Source: Sipunculus nudus (Eukaryota; Annelida; Sipuncula; Golfingiida; Sipunculidae). Taken from it: a stretch of DNA of 64,000 bases. The stretch is from NCBI GenBank assembly GCA_026874595.1, contig CM049317.1, positions 30,477,901 to 30,541,900 on the forward strand. The letters run 5' to 3'. The translations under genes and the position numbers were made by a program. The notes beneath the pieces were generated by a model, which was not told the origin of the DNA, ran no database searches, and saw nothing but the letters and a program-made list of their open reading frames with translations. Of this stretch, positions 24,801 to 39,800 are shown one piece after another. Position 1 is the stretch's first letter. Each line of letters starts with the position of its first letter.

Positions 24801-27800
24801 CTCAATAATTCTTGCATGTATTTCCTTGATTTTTGCTATATATTTTGATCTTATATTTGCCCTTTGTGGTGTTCCTTTTGAGACTGACAGGTTTCAAGCA
24901 AGCTGTTGGAATAGTTCCTGAAAGCTTAACAATCATGCATTTTCCTCAGACCATCAGTTCACTGTGTTTTAACCAGACATAGGTGATATATATTTCTGTT
25001 GTCATAGAAAATTTTCAACAAATTGGCAAATTGGTTCTTCAAAATTTGACTGGAAGTTGTGAATCTCAGTCCACGATGTCACAGGTCATGCTTGGCAGCT
25101 GAGCGTCATGACCCATGGGTCACTTGTTTAATTATTTTTCTTGTATGATTTTAACTTACTGGCTGGAGATATACATATATTAAACAACATGCAATTCTTC
25201 ACAATTGTTTAATTGTGTTTACTGAAAAATAAAAATGAACCGCTTTAATTTGACAAATTTAAGAATTTATAAAAAACACACAAAAGTGGAAATTTCTCAT
25301 ATTGCACCATGATGCCAAAGAATTTGGTGAACAGATTGCCAGGCTTAAGGTAACCATGACAACATGAAAGACAAATATTCTTTCATCAAAGCATCAGCTC
25401 ATTGGCCACACTTAGTTTACTTCTTGTTTTTTAATTATTTTTCTTGTATAATTTTAACTTACTGGCTGGAGATATACATATATTAAACAACTTACAATTC
25501 TTCACAATTGTTTAAATGTGTTTACTGAAAAATAAAAATGAACCGCTTTAATTTGACAAATTTAAGAATTTATAAAAAACACACAAAAGTGGAAATTTCT
25601 CATATTCCAACTTTGCAGGGGTTTGGTCAGTAGATGATGTCAGTTATTGCTCACAGGGCTTTCATTTAAGAGATGCTCGTTTTTGTATGTTTTCAGCATG
25701 CGAAGGAACTGATGACAGCTGCAGAGACTCGAGGTGGATCAGCCTTTTGCTTCAAGGATGAAGCCGGCAAAATTAATCGAAGCTTAGCTGCTGTACTGAA
25801 AGATAACGACTTCATCTACCATGCTAAAGTGCCTGACCTGAAGACATTACCTGCGATACAAAAAGCAGTCCTTGCTAAACCATTTCCTGTACCAGCCCAT
25901 TTTAGTAGTGATTTTACTGGTAGGCAACTTGACACAGATTATGTGGTAGCTCATTGGAACGTATAAGAAAACAGTCCTCATAAAGTATTTAGCACCCAGA
26001 GAGTTCATACTTGAAACTTCTGCCAACACATACACACACACACACACACAAATTATGTAAATATTATTTGACATATGGTTACTTCCAAGATGTAAAAAAT
26101 TCATCCTTGAATGTGCTTCATTCTCAGAATGGTACTTAACTTTGCCATCAGATGTCTGCACCAGTAGTTTTTTCTAGTCATCAGTGGTATCACACTGAAA
26201 CCTAACCTTTTATACAATGTGATAGCTCCCATGTGATGCAAAACTGATATTGTAATGTTTCACAGAGACTAATGATTTGCATAATTATCAACCCATTATT
26301 TGAATTCTGGCCTGAAATGAATGTTATGGCTATCGGGATATTGAATAATATCATAAGACAATATAAGTTGTTGATTTTAGAGTTCATTTTTTGTTTCATA
26401 CAGATCTCTTTGCCAAGATTGTGCCCATTGCTGTACATAATGCTATGGTTGGGTTTGACAACATGAAGGCTGAGATCACCACAAGAGAAGTGGGACGGTT
26501 ACGGGAATCTACACAGACATTAAATAGGTATGGTTTGACGTTGACTTCAAAACAGTGCTGATGTCATGGTCATTTATACACTCTACTCAGCACCACAACA
26601 CTAACACAATTGGCTGGCTTGACATTGCCTCCAGATAGTTTTGTCCCACCATATCAATGTCCTTATTCAATATTTCATTCATAGTAGCCAATTAGATTGT
26701 ATGTTTCCATTTTATAGTGTATGTGTGTGGGGGGGGGACCAAAATCCTCATGGTTAAACTTGGCATACTGGTCCGTGTCACTCTAACAATCATGTATTTG
26801 GTTAATAGGCCACAAACTGGATCTAAAGTATATGTGTCGCTACCAAAATAAAGGCAGTGACGCAAGTGTTACCATGAAAGAGTAACAGACTATTAGACTA
26901 GAGGGCGGTCATAGAGCACATACCTCCACCACCACTGTAACTTGCTTCACCTCCCAAATACAGTAGAACCCCTTTCCATCATGGACATGCCCTGTGTAGA
27001 AAGGCTACAACACATTTCACATGACTGTCCCAAGAAATGTCTTGATATAGAGTAGTGTCAGTAGTTAAGTGGTCGCTTGAAGGAGATGTTTCAAACTATA
27101 ATTCCCTATTCTTTGCACCAAGACTTGCTGCAGACAGTTGTTACACCTGATTTTTCAGCGACAATTTGAAATTAGGCTTGATAATATACAGATATAACAT
27201 CAAACATATTCAAAGAATTATCCTGAAAGCATCCACACTTCTGGATCTTCAGGTCACATGTCTACAGTGTTTAATTGACATCTGTCTCTCACTCCTTTTG
27301 AGGTACTTGTTTTCAGACCGGAAGACAGACAGAACAAAGGACAGACAAATAAAGTATTTGAAAATATGATATTCATATTTTTCATCGTTGAATAAAATGA
27401 CTTTCCACTGTTTAAACCAATATTGTGGCAAGTCAGAAGAAGGGTGATCATGACTTTGCAAAATGCTTTCATTGTGTTCAAAGCAGAAACACAGGTTTAG
27501 AGATGAAAGAGTAAGTTGCAAAGCTAAATTTAGAAGTAAACTTATTCGTTGTTTCCCGATGTTTACATTTCACCTAAAGAAAGAGCAAGGACTTGTGTTA
27601 CACCAATGTTAACACATGATCTTTACAGGCTATGATAATTGATCTTATTACCCTTCAAAGCAAATGACTTCTCTTTGTTGACTTTCAGCATCCTGGCTTC
27701 ACTTAATTTACCTGCAGCCATTGAGGACCTAGGGGGCGACACTGTTCCTGCTTCTGTCCTTGAAAAAGCTGCCAAGGTCAGGGAGCTTGGTGGGATTGAG

Positions 27801-30800
27801 AGAATTGGAACTCTGATGAAAGAACTGCCGGAACTGCTGCAAAGAAACAAAGAGATTCTTGATGAGGTAATGGAATCCATAAATAAATCTTAGAGATTAA
27901 AAACATCGTTCATCTTGGAATATTTAGCGAACCTGTGAGCTTATGCTATGGCGTGGCAGCATCTGCCCACCATCCACCGTCAACTGTCCACAGTTGCTGT
28001 ACATTTACCCATGCTATCTCAAAACTGTTGGAGCTAGCGGCATCAGATTTATGGAAGATCAGTCACATATCAAACTTTATTGGATTGAGCTTATTTTTTT
28101 GCTGGCTGCATTGACTTAGATTTTATAGGGGAAAAGCTAAAATCTTTAAAAATCTTCTCCGAAACTGTCCAGCCAAATTGTTTTATATTTCACAGAAATA
28201 ATCCCAGAAACAATCTCTCTCAATTTTGTTCAAATGGTTCAAGTTCAGTGATTTTGGCCTAGTTACAGGAAGCTAAATTTAGTCATTTGGCCAAATAAGC
28301 ATACAAAAATTGCAGTCGCAGAAATGGCTGGAGCCATCATCACCAAATTTTATGCAAATGTTTGTCACATGAGTCATATTTGAATTTGAGGTATTTGTGG
28401 AGCCATTTGTGACAAATTTCTGTATGGGGGTCATTTGTCATCAGTACATTAACCCATATATTCTAAGGAACAGCAGGAGCTAGCATCCCCAAAATGTATG
28501 CAAAAACAGTCACATGTCAGATGTTTTGAGATTGAGCTTTTTGTAGTGCATTGACTTACATTTTACGGGGGAAAATCTGGAAAACCTTTCAAAAATCTTC
28601 TCCGAAATCTCAGGTTCAAAATGTGTAGTATTTGCTTTGTTCATCCACGTGTCACACATGTACTTGAAAAGAAATCAAGTACTTTTCCAATAATGGTCAA
28701 ACATGTTATTATGAAAGCATTATACCTGTTGTATATCCAATTGCACAGGTTTGCATTAGGCCTGTAGGTCTTGTTATTAGTTCACCACTGTAGAAATGAG
28801 GACTACTAAAATGGTCCCTCTGCCTCCATATATCTGTCAGTCTGTCCTTCCATCAGTTCAATCTGCCTGGTTAGTTTACCTTATTTCTAAAACCCCTGCT
28901 TTCTTCACCAAATTTTATGACGCACTAATCACATGACCAACCTCTCTTGAACTACTTTCTGCAATCGAAAATTGTCTTTTTCGATTCTTCCAGATAAGTA
29001 AGTAAATAAGAATGCTTTAGCCTTCAAATCATATACAAGCATTGCAAGGAGTAAGGGGAATTAAATGAATAACATATGGAATTGTTTAAACTGATGTTTT
29101 CCACAGGACTTTTTGCTGATCATTTGTTACCTATTATCTAATGAACTGCTCCACTAATCAATACCAATCATTTGTGGGCTTTTGTTGAAATATTTAAACC
29201 ATGTACTTACACTTCACATTCCAGTTTATTTGTTATCTTAAAGCTCTGTTACTAAGGAAAATAGATTGTTTTATTCTTTTATTTGCTAAATACCATTAAG
29301 TGTTTTTTTTATTTATCATTCAGCTTGGAATATTATATTAAAATTAATAAATTTAAATATCAGATATATGATTAAAATATTTAATTCAATTTTAATTATT
29401 TGAAATGTCTTTTCAGGCATGCAACTCTCTAGAAGAAGAGGAAAAATCTGACAAACAGCTGCGGGAGCAGTTCAAGGAGCGATGGACTCGAACTTCCTCA
29501 GACAAACTCACAGGTCCACTCAGAGCAGAAGCTGACAAATACCGCACAATTATAAGTAACGCTGTCCAGGCCGATGCAGTGGTCAAACAACGGTACAGCC
29601 AGCACGCAGTGAACATCGAACTGCTCAGCAAGTCTGATGTAAGTAGTGTATAATAGATTAACTAGATACCACTCAGAGTACCATTTATACAGGATATACA
29701 GTCCAGGGACTCAAAATGAGACTTGGACATAATAATCCTGGACTCAGAATTTTATTTGGACTCTGAGGTAAGGACTTGAAAAATCAGACTGATTACCACA
29801 GAAAAATAGACTCTGATTTGGAATTTTTCACTTTCAGATTTGATAATAAACTGTGAACATGATGATGTGCTAACTAGTTACAGAATATTAAAACAGTTAG
29901 AAACCTTTTAACATTTAAGGTTTACAGCAGTGTAAGGTTGTTACAGATTGTTGGAGCACTTTCTGACCCAGATAATGGATTTGTTATCCAGCTGGAACTC
30001 CATATAAATATACACAAAAGCATGTCTCTATCTACCTTAAAATGGAAATTTTAAATTTTATTCCATAAACTTTTGATATATTGCCATATAGTTTAATATA
30101 AGATCACTTAAATGGGTGGCTTACTGTTACTGGGTGCACAAAATAGCATACCATTTAAATTTTTTTTTAAATTAAAAATTATGAAAATGAATGAAACTTT
30201 CAGAAATAGGTATACCATCAGCACAAACACTGCACCAGATTAAAAATAAAATAATATTGATTTTAAAATGTTTTTGTTTGATCTTTGGGAAGGCTGTTTC
30301 CCAAGGGATAGTACCTTGGTTAATTTGAATATTATAGAATGTCTCTTGTCATTTCACTAATTAATAATGAAATATTATTTGGACCCAGAATTAAACTTTT
30401 CAGATTTTCTTTTTCAAAAGACTCAGATTTGGATAAGGTAGACTTGAACCTCAATGTCTGAAACTTTGACTTGACCAAGTTGGACTATGAATTGCTCTCG
30501 GACTGGTATCATGTGATCTCAACTCTAACACTGCAGAGAGTACATAATTCCCAAGAACCACAGAATATTAAAGTTAGAGATTTGATTTTTTTGATAATTC
30601 CCAGCTGGAATGTTTTCAGTTCCAGAAACCAATTTATCACAAATGTATAGAATAAAAAATTTGTAACTTCAGTTTGTTATGTCTTTCAAAGTGGGGCTAT
30701 ATTAGCTATCACTAACTGTCTGGTGGGCACCAGGACAGATTGAATTTTAGAGTTTTCTATCTCTTCAGGCTGAAATATCAAAATCCTTGCCCTCTGGAAG

Positions 30801-33800
30801 CCCTGGAGCGGCGTTGAAGGGCAGTCCTGTCGTTACTCAGCTGAGACAGTACATGGAGGAAGTAGAAACCATCAAAGCCGAGCGTGATGTCATCGAAAAC
30901 GAAATCAAGGACGCCAAGGGAGACCTTAGTATGTTGCTTTATATAGAAATAGAGAAATAGATGTGATGGCTAAGTATGTGGTTTGATATTGTACCAGAAG
31001 TATGGGTGTGATGTCAGAGATGAGATCATTGTCTCCCTTGGGAGACTTAGGTGTTTTATGCTGTTCTTTAAAAGATTCAAAAGTACATGCAGTTATATGT
31101 CTAATATCTCATGCTAGTTAATAGTTCATTTTGGCTTGATACAAACGTTTACAAGCAGAACCATTAAGGCACACAGACTTACTGTCTTCAGTTCCCCAGT
31201 TTTATACATTATAATAAACTCCTGGACAAGGAGAAGAAATTTGAAAAAAGAAACACTGCTTGGAAGTGGCACAGATCTGTGTGGTACATCATTAAGTTGT
31301 GCAGTATGGCCACAAGTTGCTGAATGCAATATGTTGATGTTCAATGCAATTGATCATGCCCAATGGAAGCTTCCAACCTCTTGTGTATACTTGTCATCAA
31401 GTGATTTTAGAAAGCAAATTTGGCAGATAGCATAATATTTAAAGATGAACACACATTATTTCATGTATATTTTACATACCTATGTGTGTATAGGACCACT
31501 GGAGACATAAATATTTGTCATTTTCAGGAAAAGTAGTGTGTGTGTTTGTGTGTGATGTGAAATTTGAGATCAGATTGTTAAACAGGAGACCTCAGTATTT
31601 GATGTATTCATGGTAACAAAGCCTGATGAGTGTAATGTTATTCAATTTAGATCTAAGTGTTCTGCTTTAAGTATGTCACTGTGGCCAAGCTTAGGTAAGA
31701 CTAACATTACCTGAAATGTGGATGTTTATTGTTCTTTCACTGAACTAGTTATTCAAGATCAGCATACATATGTAAAAGCTAACATTCTGGTAAATTTTAA
31801 AAGAGCAAGGTAAACACATCTGATGATACAAGATTACGCTTTATTACATATTCAAATAAAGTAAATTCTGGATTAATACAGAACCTTTAAGACCCTCTGA
31901 TTCTTAAAGAAAATTTTTAATTTTGATTCATCAGTTGATCAAACCCAGCTTCTTTTAACATTGACAACATTCTGTCAGCTGATGTTCTTGTGATACAAAT
32001 ATTCTGCAAAATTAGATAATTAATTGACCTCACCATGAACTCACCATGAAACCTAAATAGCATATTCATTTAATAAATAATCATGAGCATAACTGTTCCA
32101 TGCAGCCAATCAGTCGCCAAAATTACTGTAAACCGTCAATCACATGACTTTGCAAAATTTGGGAGACCTATCCCAAACGGAACATGTGCAGTCTGTACCA
32201 GTACTCTTGTCGGCATGTTTTCTGGGATATTATATTTGTATTTATACAAAGGAGACAGTATAAAAAGCTCTAGGCCAAAGGTTGCAGGAGGTATTCCTCT
32301 GACTACCAAATGAATGATGTCTTACCTGCATGGCACGTAATTTGTATGAGACAAATAACCCAAAATATTGCAAGACAGATCACAATGATTGCAATAGATT
32401 CATTAGTGCAGCGATTCCAGATGATGAGGTCATTTTTGTCCTGTAAACAGCACTCACAAGGAAAACCTGTGTAGGAGCGTTTTTTGGAGCTCATTATAAT
32501 AATTAGGTCAAAAGGGCAGGGCATAAGGGCTCTGGCGGTGAGGTCATATGAAATTTAAATTAACCGTTTACTGTTTACATTTATTTTAGATTTCAGACAA
32601 ATTCTGACACTATTTATATTTACACTAACAGTCATATCTTTTCAAGCTTTTTTTGTATCTTTATCAAATTTTCAACAGTTCCCACTAAGAGGGTTTACTG
32701 AAGATTCTTGAAAATCATTGAAACTTAGAAATAATATGCAATATTTTTGTCCTGAAAGAATCTATACATATCATGGCATTCTAATGGCCCATTTTGAGTG
32801 CTCTTTAGTGGCTTGTAAACAGTAAAGGGTTAATGTAACACTAATTCACATCTGCACTGCTCAGCACGGTTTCATACTATGTACAGTCACCAAATGTCCT
32901 TAATATGAAAAATTTCCAGGAAAATAACTAGCTGTGTCATATTATGTCATGTGAAAAGATAGGACTAAATATGAGAAAACTGAGAGACATATATTACTTG
33001 AATTGGTGGCCATGTAAAGTTCCCTTTGCATCCCCACTATCCTCATCCCTTCTAAGTCTATGCATGGCTTCTGAAATCTGCCATTATCCTTTCGCTGAAT
33101 ATTCTTCAGTTTACAGACTGAACTGGTTTATGAGTAGGTTGGTATTACCAGTAGTATGTATATGAAAGATAAGATGTTAAAAATATGTAATTTGATTGCA
33201 TTTCTAATAATAAGTATAATTTATTTTTAATATATTGTTTGTAAATCATTGTTCACAGCTTTGGTCATCAAAATCCTCCGGTTATTCGGAAATTTTCTTT
33301 ATGCAATGAAGTAGAGTAGTTTATATTGTGTATATATTAAATATATGTCATATACTGGTACTACAAGATGTTTATATAATCAGTAATACTATATGTATAC
33401 TACCAATGACACATCTTTTAGATTTGGTCACTATTTTTTTGTAAAAGTGGTTTATATCAGATAATCAAAAATACTGGTTAGTTTTATAAAAGTAGCACAT
33501 CTGTCCCAGTGTATTTTTGCTTATTATACATATCAGGTGTTTGAAAAAATGAATGAATTGCAATAAGTGTAAGCTTGGTAATCACTTGATATTTGTACAG
33601 TAGAATCTGTCTGAAAGACCACCTGCCTATTAATACTACCTCTCTAACAAAACCACTCTTGAATGAACCATAAGCATTCGCATTAGTTAAAGCTGACCTA
33701 TTAAGACCACCTTGGAATTAAGACTGCTTTTTGCCAGTCTCATGGGAGGTCTTTATTATAAGGCTTCACTGTATTTTACAGCCAGTAAGTTCATGTCAGC

Positions 33801-36800
33801 ACTGGCCCAGGATGGAGCGATATCTAATGAGCAGCTGATGACAGAAGAGGAGCTGGACAGGATTTTCAGCCCGTTACGTGAGCAGGTCAACGAAAGCCTG
33901 AAGCGACAGGAGCAGCTCATGGGACAGATACAGGTGGGTCAGCAGCTGTGTAGACTGGTACCCTTTCAACACTTGTCTTCACTGTTTCCCTGCATTATGA
34001 TAGATTGGTACCCTGTCCCAGCAAGGCATTGTTGTGTTAGTATGACTGTTTGTACATAACTGTTATTCTCTGATATGCTTCGGTATAGACTGGTATCTGG
34101 TATTTTCTCCTCTAAACTAAAACAAATACTGTCAAGCTTTAAGATAAGCAAAAATCACAAATTTTTAAAATATAATGTAAAAAAATATGAATTTGCATAT
34201 TGAAATTATAAATCCTAAATTCTGAATCAGTATTCCTGCATAACTGTTTAGTATAATCCCCTGTGATGACAGCATCCTAGCTGATGTTAGTGATGCCTGG
34301 TGGTGATGGCTGCCCTGTGCTGACTCCCACCAGTTAGAATTCAATACTCACTAGTTTAAGTCTGAGGGGCTGGTGCATTGCCAGGAGTTAGTTGGACACA
34401 CTGTAATAGTGAAAAGTTGATTTTATGTTCTTGGATGCCATGGGCAGGAAAATGGAAGTATAAAAGCATTTCTGAGTAAACTACAATGCTTTGTGTCAGA
34501 CAACAGTGAGGTCAGACACCTTTTGAATTAAACAAAACTGTTATAGTCAAAATCTCAGTTATGTAAATGACCCAATATAGTTTATAAGGTAATGATCATT
34601 GTTTCTTTTTCAGTGCATGTTTTGGGCATTTAGAGACACTAAATTCTTCAGATATTCTGCTTCTAACTAAATTTGATTGTGTAAAGTTGTTCAGATGTCA
34701 GACACATTTATGAAGCTAGACATGTTTTTTTGTCAAAATAATAAATAATTTAATACATGTAATTATGATCATTAACTTTGATATTTTTTTAAATTTAAAA
34801 AAAAAAAAATTTGTCATTTAATATCATTATTTGCTACAACATATAAAAGATCATAAATGATGTAAACAGATTCTTATTCAATAATCAATACATAATAATA
34901 TGTACAGTAGAGCACCATCTATCCGAAAGCCTCAGGGGACAAGCATTTTGTTCTGATATACAATCATTTAGGGGAACAATTTTGTATGAAACTACAATGG
35001 GAATTGCCGTAATTACCACCGAGTTCCCATCGTTATCAGATACTGACTCATTCAACTGCTCTAGTTATTCTATCCATGGGAATTTTGAACAGAAATAATC
35101 TGGCAAATTGTGAATAAATAACAAAGGCACACATATACTCAACATCTGGTAGAACTCAGTGCCTGGGTGACTACAGGAAGGAAGATCAAAGCTATCCTTT
35201 TTAGCCACCTTGATCAAAGCTGAACTGAGGACAACATGGGCTGGTGGAGCTGAGTTCAGCTGAGCTAATAACCCAGCCACGGCATTCTGATTAAAGCGAC
35301 CAACGGGGCTGTGTTTTCACACCTACTGCCTTCGCTTGGTTGCACTAGTTCGTCGGCAATATGTATCACCACTGATCTGGCTACTTTTGTTTTGAATTAG
35401 ACAATCTTTAAGGTCATTTTTCTGGAATTTTGTCATTGTTCAGATTCCGGATAAATGGTCAGGATTTTTGTTCTCAGTTTTCTATTTCAGATGAACAATT
35501 TCTCGGATAAACAGTCTTTGGATATACGATGCTCTACTGTATTATTAAATAAAAATTTACTTTTAAGAAATTTTATTGAATAATTCATGTGAAACCCAAG
35601 TAAAATTTAACTAACTTTGGGATATGCAGTAGTCTAATTGGTAACAAAATTGCCAAAATGTAATGTTATGTACATTGAAAAATTAAATTTTAATAATTAA
35701 TTATTTTGCATATTGTAGGTGGCGAATGATGAGTTATGCAAGGCCAAATCCCAGAACCAGTCAGCTGCCAGCAGGGAACAAAAACTGAAGGACCTGGCTG
35801 CGGCGTACGACAGTTTCACAGAACTGACAGGAAACCTGGAGGAGGGCACAAAGGTCAGGGTCAAGGTCATATGAAGCCCAATTGAGTAGCAGGTTTTGGC
35901 TACCAGTGACACAGCTATTACTCAACTTTGCCTAGAATACAGCATTTTATTTCCCCCTGAAAAAAATATGAACAGACAGGATTTATTTAATGTATTTTCT
36001 AGTTTGCCCTTTATGTTGTGGGTTTATTATCCCATTGCAGCAAAGTTGCAAAGGGGATATATTAACGCCTCTGTTCATGTGACGGTCTGTCCTTCTGTCT
36101 AGTTGTCCTTCTGTCAATCTGGAATTGGCTTGTGGATTGATTTAAAGCCAAACTCTTTGACCAAAACCTTTCATCTTGCAAATATGGCTCACCCACCCAT
36201 GGATGAAGAACCCTATCCATTTGTAGGTCACAGGGTCATAGGTCATGGCCACCGGGCCCACTTCAAAAAGATATTGGACCCATTTAAAGCCAAACCTTTA
36301 GACCAAAACCCTCATCTTGCACATATGGCTCACTCACCTATGGATGAAAAACCCTATAAGTTTTGAGGTCACAGGGTCAGAGGTCATGGCCTCACAGCCA
36401 TCTCTTTAAAAAAAAAGCTTGTGGACCCATTTAAAGCCAAACAGTTTGACCAAAACCTTTCATCTTGCAAAAATGGCTCACTCACCTATGGATGAAGACA
36501 CCTATGGAATCTGAGTTCACAGGGTCAAAGGTCACAGCCACAGCACCTACTTCTTGTAAAAAGCTTGTGGACCCATTTTAGACCAAACCGTTTGACCAAC
36601 ACCTGTCAGTCTCATCATGCTCATATGGCTAACCCACCTATGGATGAAGAACCCTATTTTATTTGGGGTCACAGGAGGAAAGGTCAAGGCCAGAGAACTT
36701 CCCTCCTTATTTTCACACTGTGAAATACACCTATCCTAATGATGCCCTCTGCCGGGGGGTGCTCCGCTTTGTGGTGCCCTTGTAACAATTTTGAATTTGA

Positions 36801-39800
36801 CGCCATGATACAGAGTGTAAACTGCAGTTTGTTATCTTCATCTGTATCTAGTAGACAGTTCCCACTCCAGACAGTGCTTGTGTATTAGGAAACTTTGAAT
36901 ATTCTGTAAATTAATTAGATTTAACACTAACTGTGTTAAAAATGAAAAAAAAAATGAAATAAAAATGACTGTGCTGTCCATACATACATTAAACATTGGT
37001 GCCATAATGTAACTTGATTCATTTTGATTCCTTCAGGTTCCCAGAATTCATTGTTGTTTACGTCTTTCTTTTCAGTTTTACAATGACTTAACTCAGCTGT
37101 TGGTGAAGTTCCAAAGTAAAGCAAGTGACTTCTGCTTTGCACGGAAAACTGAAAAGGAGGAGCTTATGAAAGATCTACAACAGAACATCGCAAACCAACG
37201 AACAGCACCACCACCACCTCCACCAACATACCAACAGCCAGGTAGGTTACCCTGGATACAGTGTGTCTAGATGTTTGGTTACAGCACTGTTACTATAGCA
37301 ATATTGTTACCATGGTGATTTATTGTTATGATAGCAGCACTGTATTACCATAACAGCACCTGATATGTTGTATCGCTTTGGGCTGTGAATAGAACACAAA
37401 TGGTCAGGACACAATTTATATGTATATTAGCTTATATTGGAGTTTATCTTTCCTGCTACCCACTAACCAAGGAACTTAATATGCCTGCACATGATATCAA
37501 CATTTACCTTTTGATAACTGCTTCTTTAGTTCATACTTTATGCATCTGATTACATGTCTCCACATCTAAATTTAATTCACCATCTGCAAACAAATAACTA
37601 TGCTTGGTCTATACTTATAAAATCATAGCTTTATACAAAAGACTATATACCTGTGAAGTAGAAGGAATCTATCTTTTTATTAATAGATGATATACTTATC
37701 AGTCTGTGAATGTCCCACTGCATTCTTCCAACTCAACAGTGTTTTTCTTACAAGAATAAATGTAGGTCACTGTGACCTACTTTTGTGATTTTCACTTCCT
37801 CTGTCACTAGGGCTGACACTGTTTGACTGCATTTTTGTCTTGTTTTTGTTTCTTAAAGCACACATGCTTGAATTTTAAGTAGACATGCTTAATGAATTTT
37901 TCAAAGAATATATTTAGGAATAGGTTCACATTGTTTATCACACTTTTTGTGAAAGATTCAATTTTTCTTTGATGAACCATAGGCATTATTCATTATTTCA
38001 GTTTTTCCGTCAATTGACATGATAGTCTGCATGCAGTTGTCGTTAAGACTCATCACACATTAATGCACATTGAAATAAACATTTCCACACATGTTTAACC
38101 AGACTTTGTTTATTTAATCCATGTGTATAAATCTCCTACAAAATATGCTTCCCTCAAGCTGTTCTTGTGTGATCCTACATCCTGCACAAAATCAGACGGT
38201 GTGTATGAATAGCAAATCTTCAGAAAAAAAACAACTAACATGTTAATATCATTTATCAGGGCTGTTGGTTTAGCTTGTGGAAATGGGATCAACAAAATAA
38301 CCACTGATTTACTCATAAACAGGCGAATGATAAGATAGTATTCATTGTATTCAGATATATGGCATTCAGCTGCCAATTTCAGAACTTTTAAAACTCATTG
38401 CAAGTGATTTGGTCAGTATTAATATATCAAATTTTATACAGAGTCAAGATAAAAGGTTAAATAAATAATTATACAGATTAAATGAAGCAAAGAACAGATT
38501 ATGATCAGTTTTTACTTGAGTTTGCATATCTTCTGGTTCAGTTTGTCATTAACATAAATGTTGACAGAAGCTTATCATGATGAAATGCATTGGAACAATT
38601 GAAGATGCCAAAACTGGAGAATTTGTCATATCCCTGCAATTTTGCTTTCAGTGAAAAGTTGGGAAATTATCTGAAACTGTAAACAGGTTTTTCATCAAAG
38701 ATCTGACATAAAAGCCATCACTTGCATTTTGCATAATCAGTTTTCAAGAAAAAATAACTTATCCTGTTATCATGTTAAATCTATATCACAAGATTGGGTG
38801 TAAAAAAACACCACTTGATCCATATACACAAATTTTTCTCTAACTCAGCTGAACACAATTTTTAAAATGTGATTGATAAGGAACCATACTGTTTTTTTTG
38901 GTAATGTGCATTTTAGCTTTTTTCAAAGGTTTAATTTACTGTCTTTAACGCATTATTTCTAAAATTGTATTATTCTATAAACAGTAGAAATGAATACTTG
39001 AAAAAGAATGCGTATAGAGTTTGACAACAAATATATTTGATATGTAATTACAAAATTGCTCAGATATAGCCTGTACAATAGCAATCAACTTCATTAGTAA
39101 TGTTTTGGTTGAAGATCAATAAAAATTTATTTTGTATTTAAAATTAAAATGTTAAAAGGACATTCACATTTGGTTTAAAATCATTTATCTAAACAGGAGT
39201 AAAATGTAGCAACTTAAGTTTACAGTTATACCCTCGTGAACATATAAAACATATGAATATACTTATTATGATGCAGTTACCCTCTTTAATACATGAAATA
39301 TTTTCAACAGAAATGTAGCAAACATGAAAAGACAAGTGTTACACTTACACATTACATACATATTCAGGACACAATTATGCAGCAAACACCAGTAGAAACA
39401 TTCATCTGTATCCATGTCTGCACAAGACCGCGACAAACATATAAAGCTTAATATTAATCAGAAGGCATTTAAATTGTATATGGGCACATTGCCATATCAG
39501 ATTCTATTCATTACAAACATGACTGTCTACTCTCGTGAGACCCCTTTTCCATGCGAGCGGAAACTCACGCTGAAAAAAACGTGCTGAATTGAGCTTTTAC
39601 ATTTGCTCGGAAACAAGAGGATCCCCCCCCCCCTCCTCACGTGACATGTTTTCACAAGGTATTCCCCTTTCAAAAGCTTTGTGTCTGTTATGTACAGTTC
39701 ACTTTATTCATAAGAGAAGATTATTAACTACCGCAGTCAGTATTAAGAAATTAAACACCCCAACCCCACATATATAAAAAATGATACATTAGTCATAAAG

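Noticed and set aside
26957-27070. Complete Tigger-type MITE in intron 9
   Set aside because: Only the left CAGTAGAACC end is present; no right end found, so kept only as a possible fragment.
36103-36366. 87-codon frame with [11 protein letters not shown]-type repeats
   Set aside because: Translation of the 140-bp family F tandem units; interrupted in the next unit.
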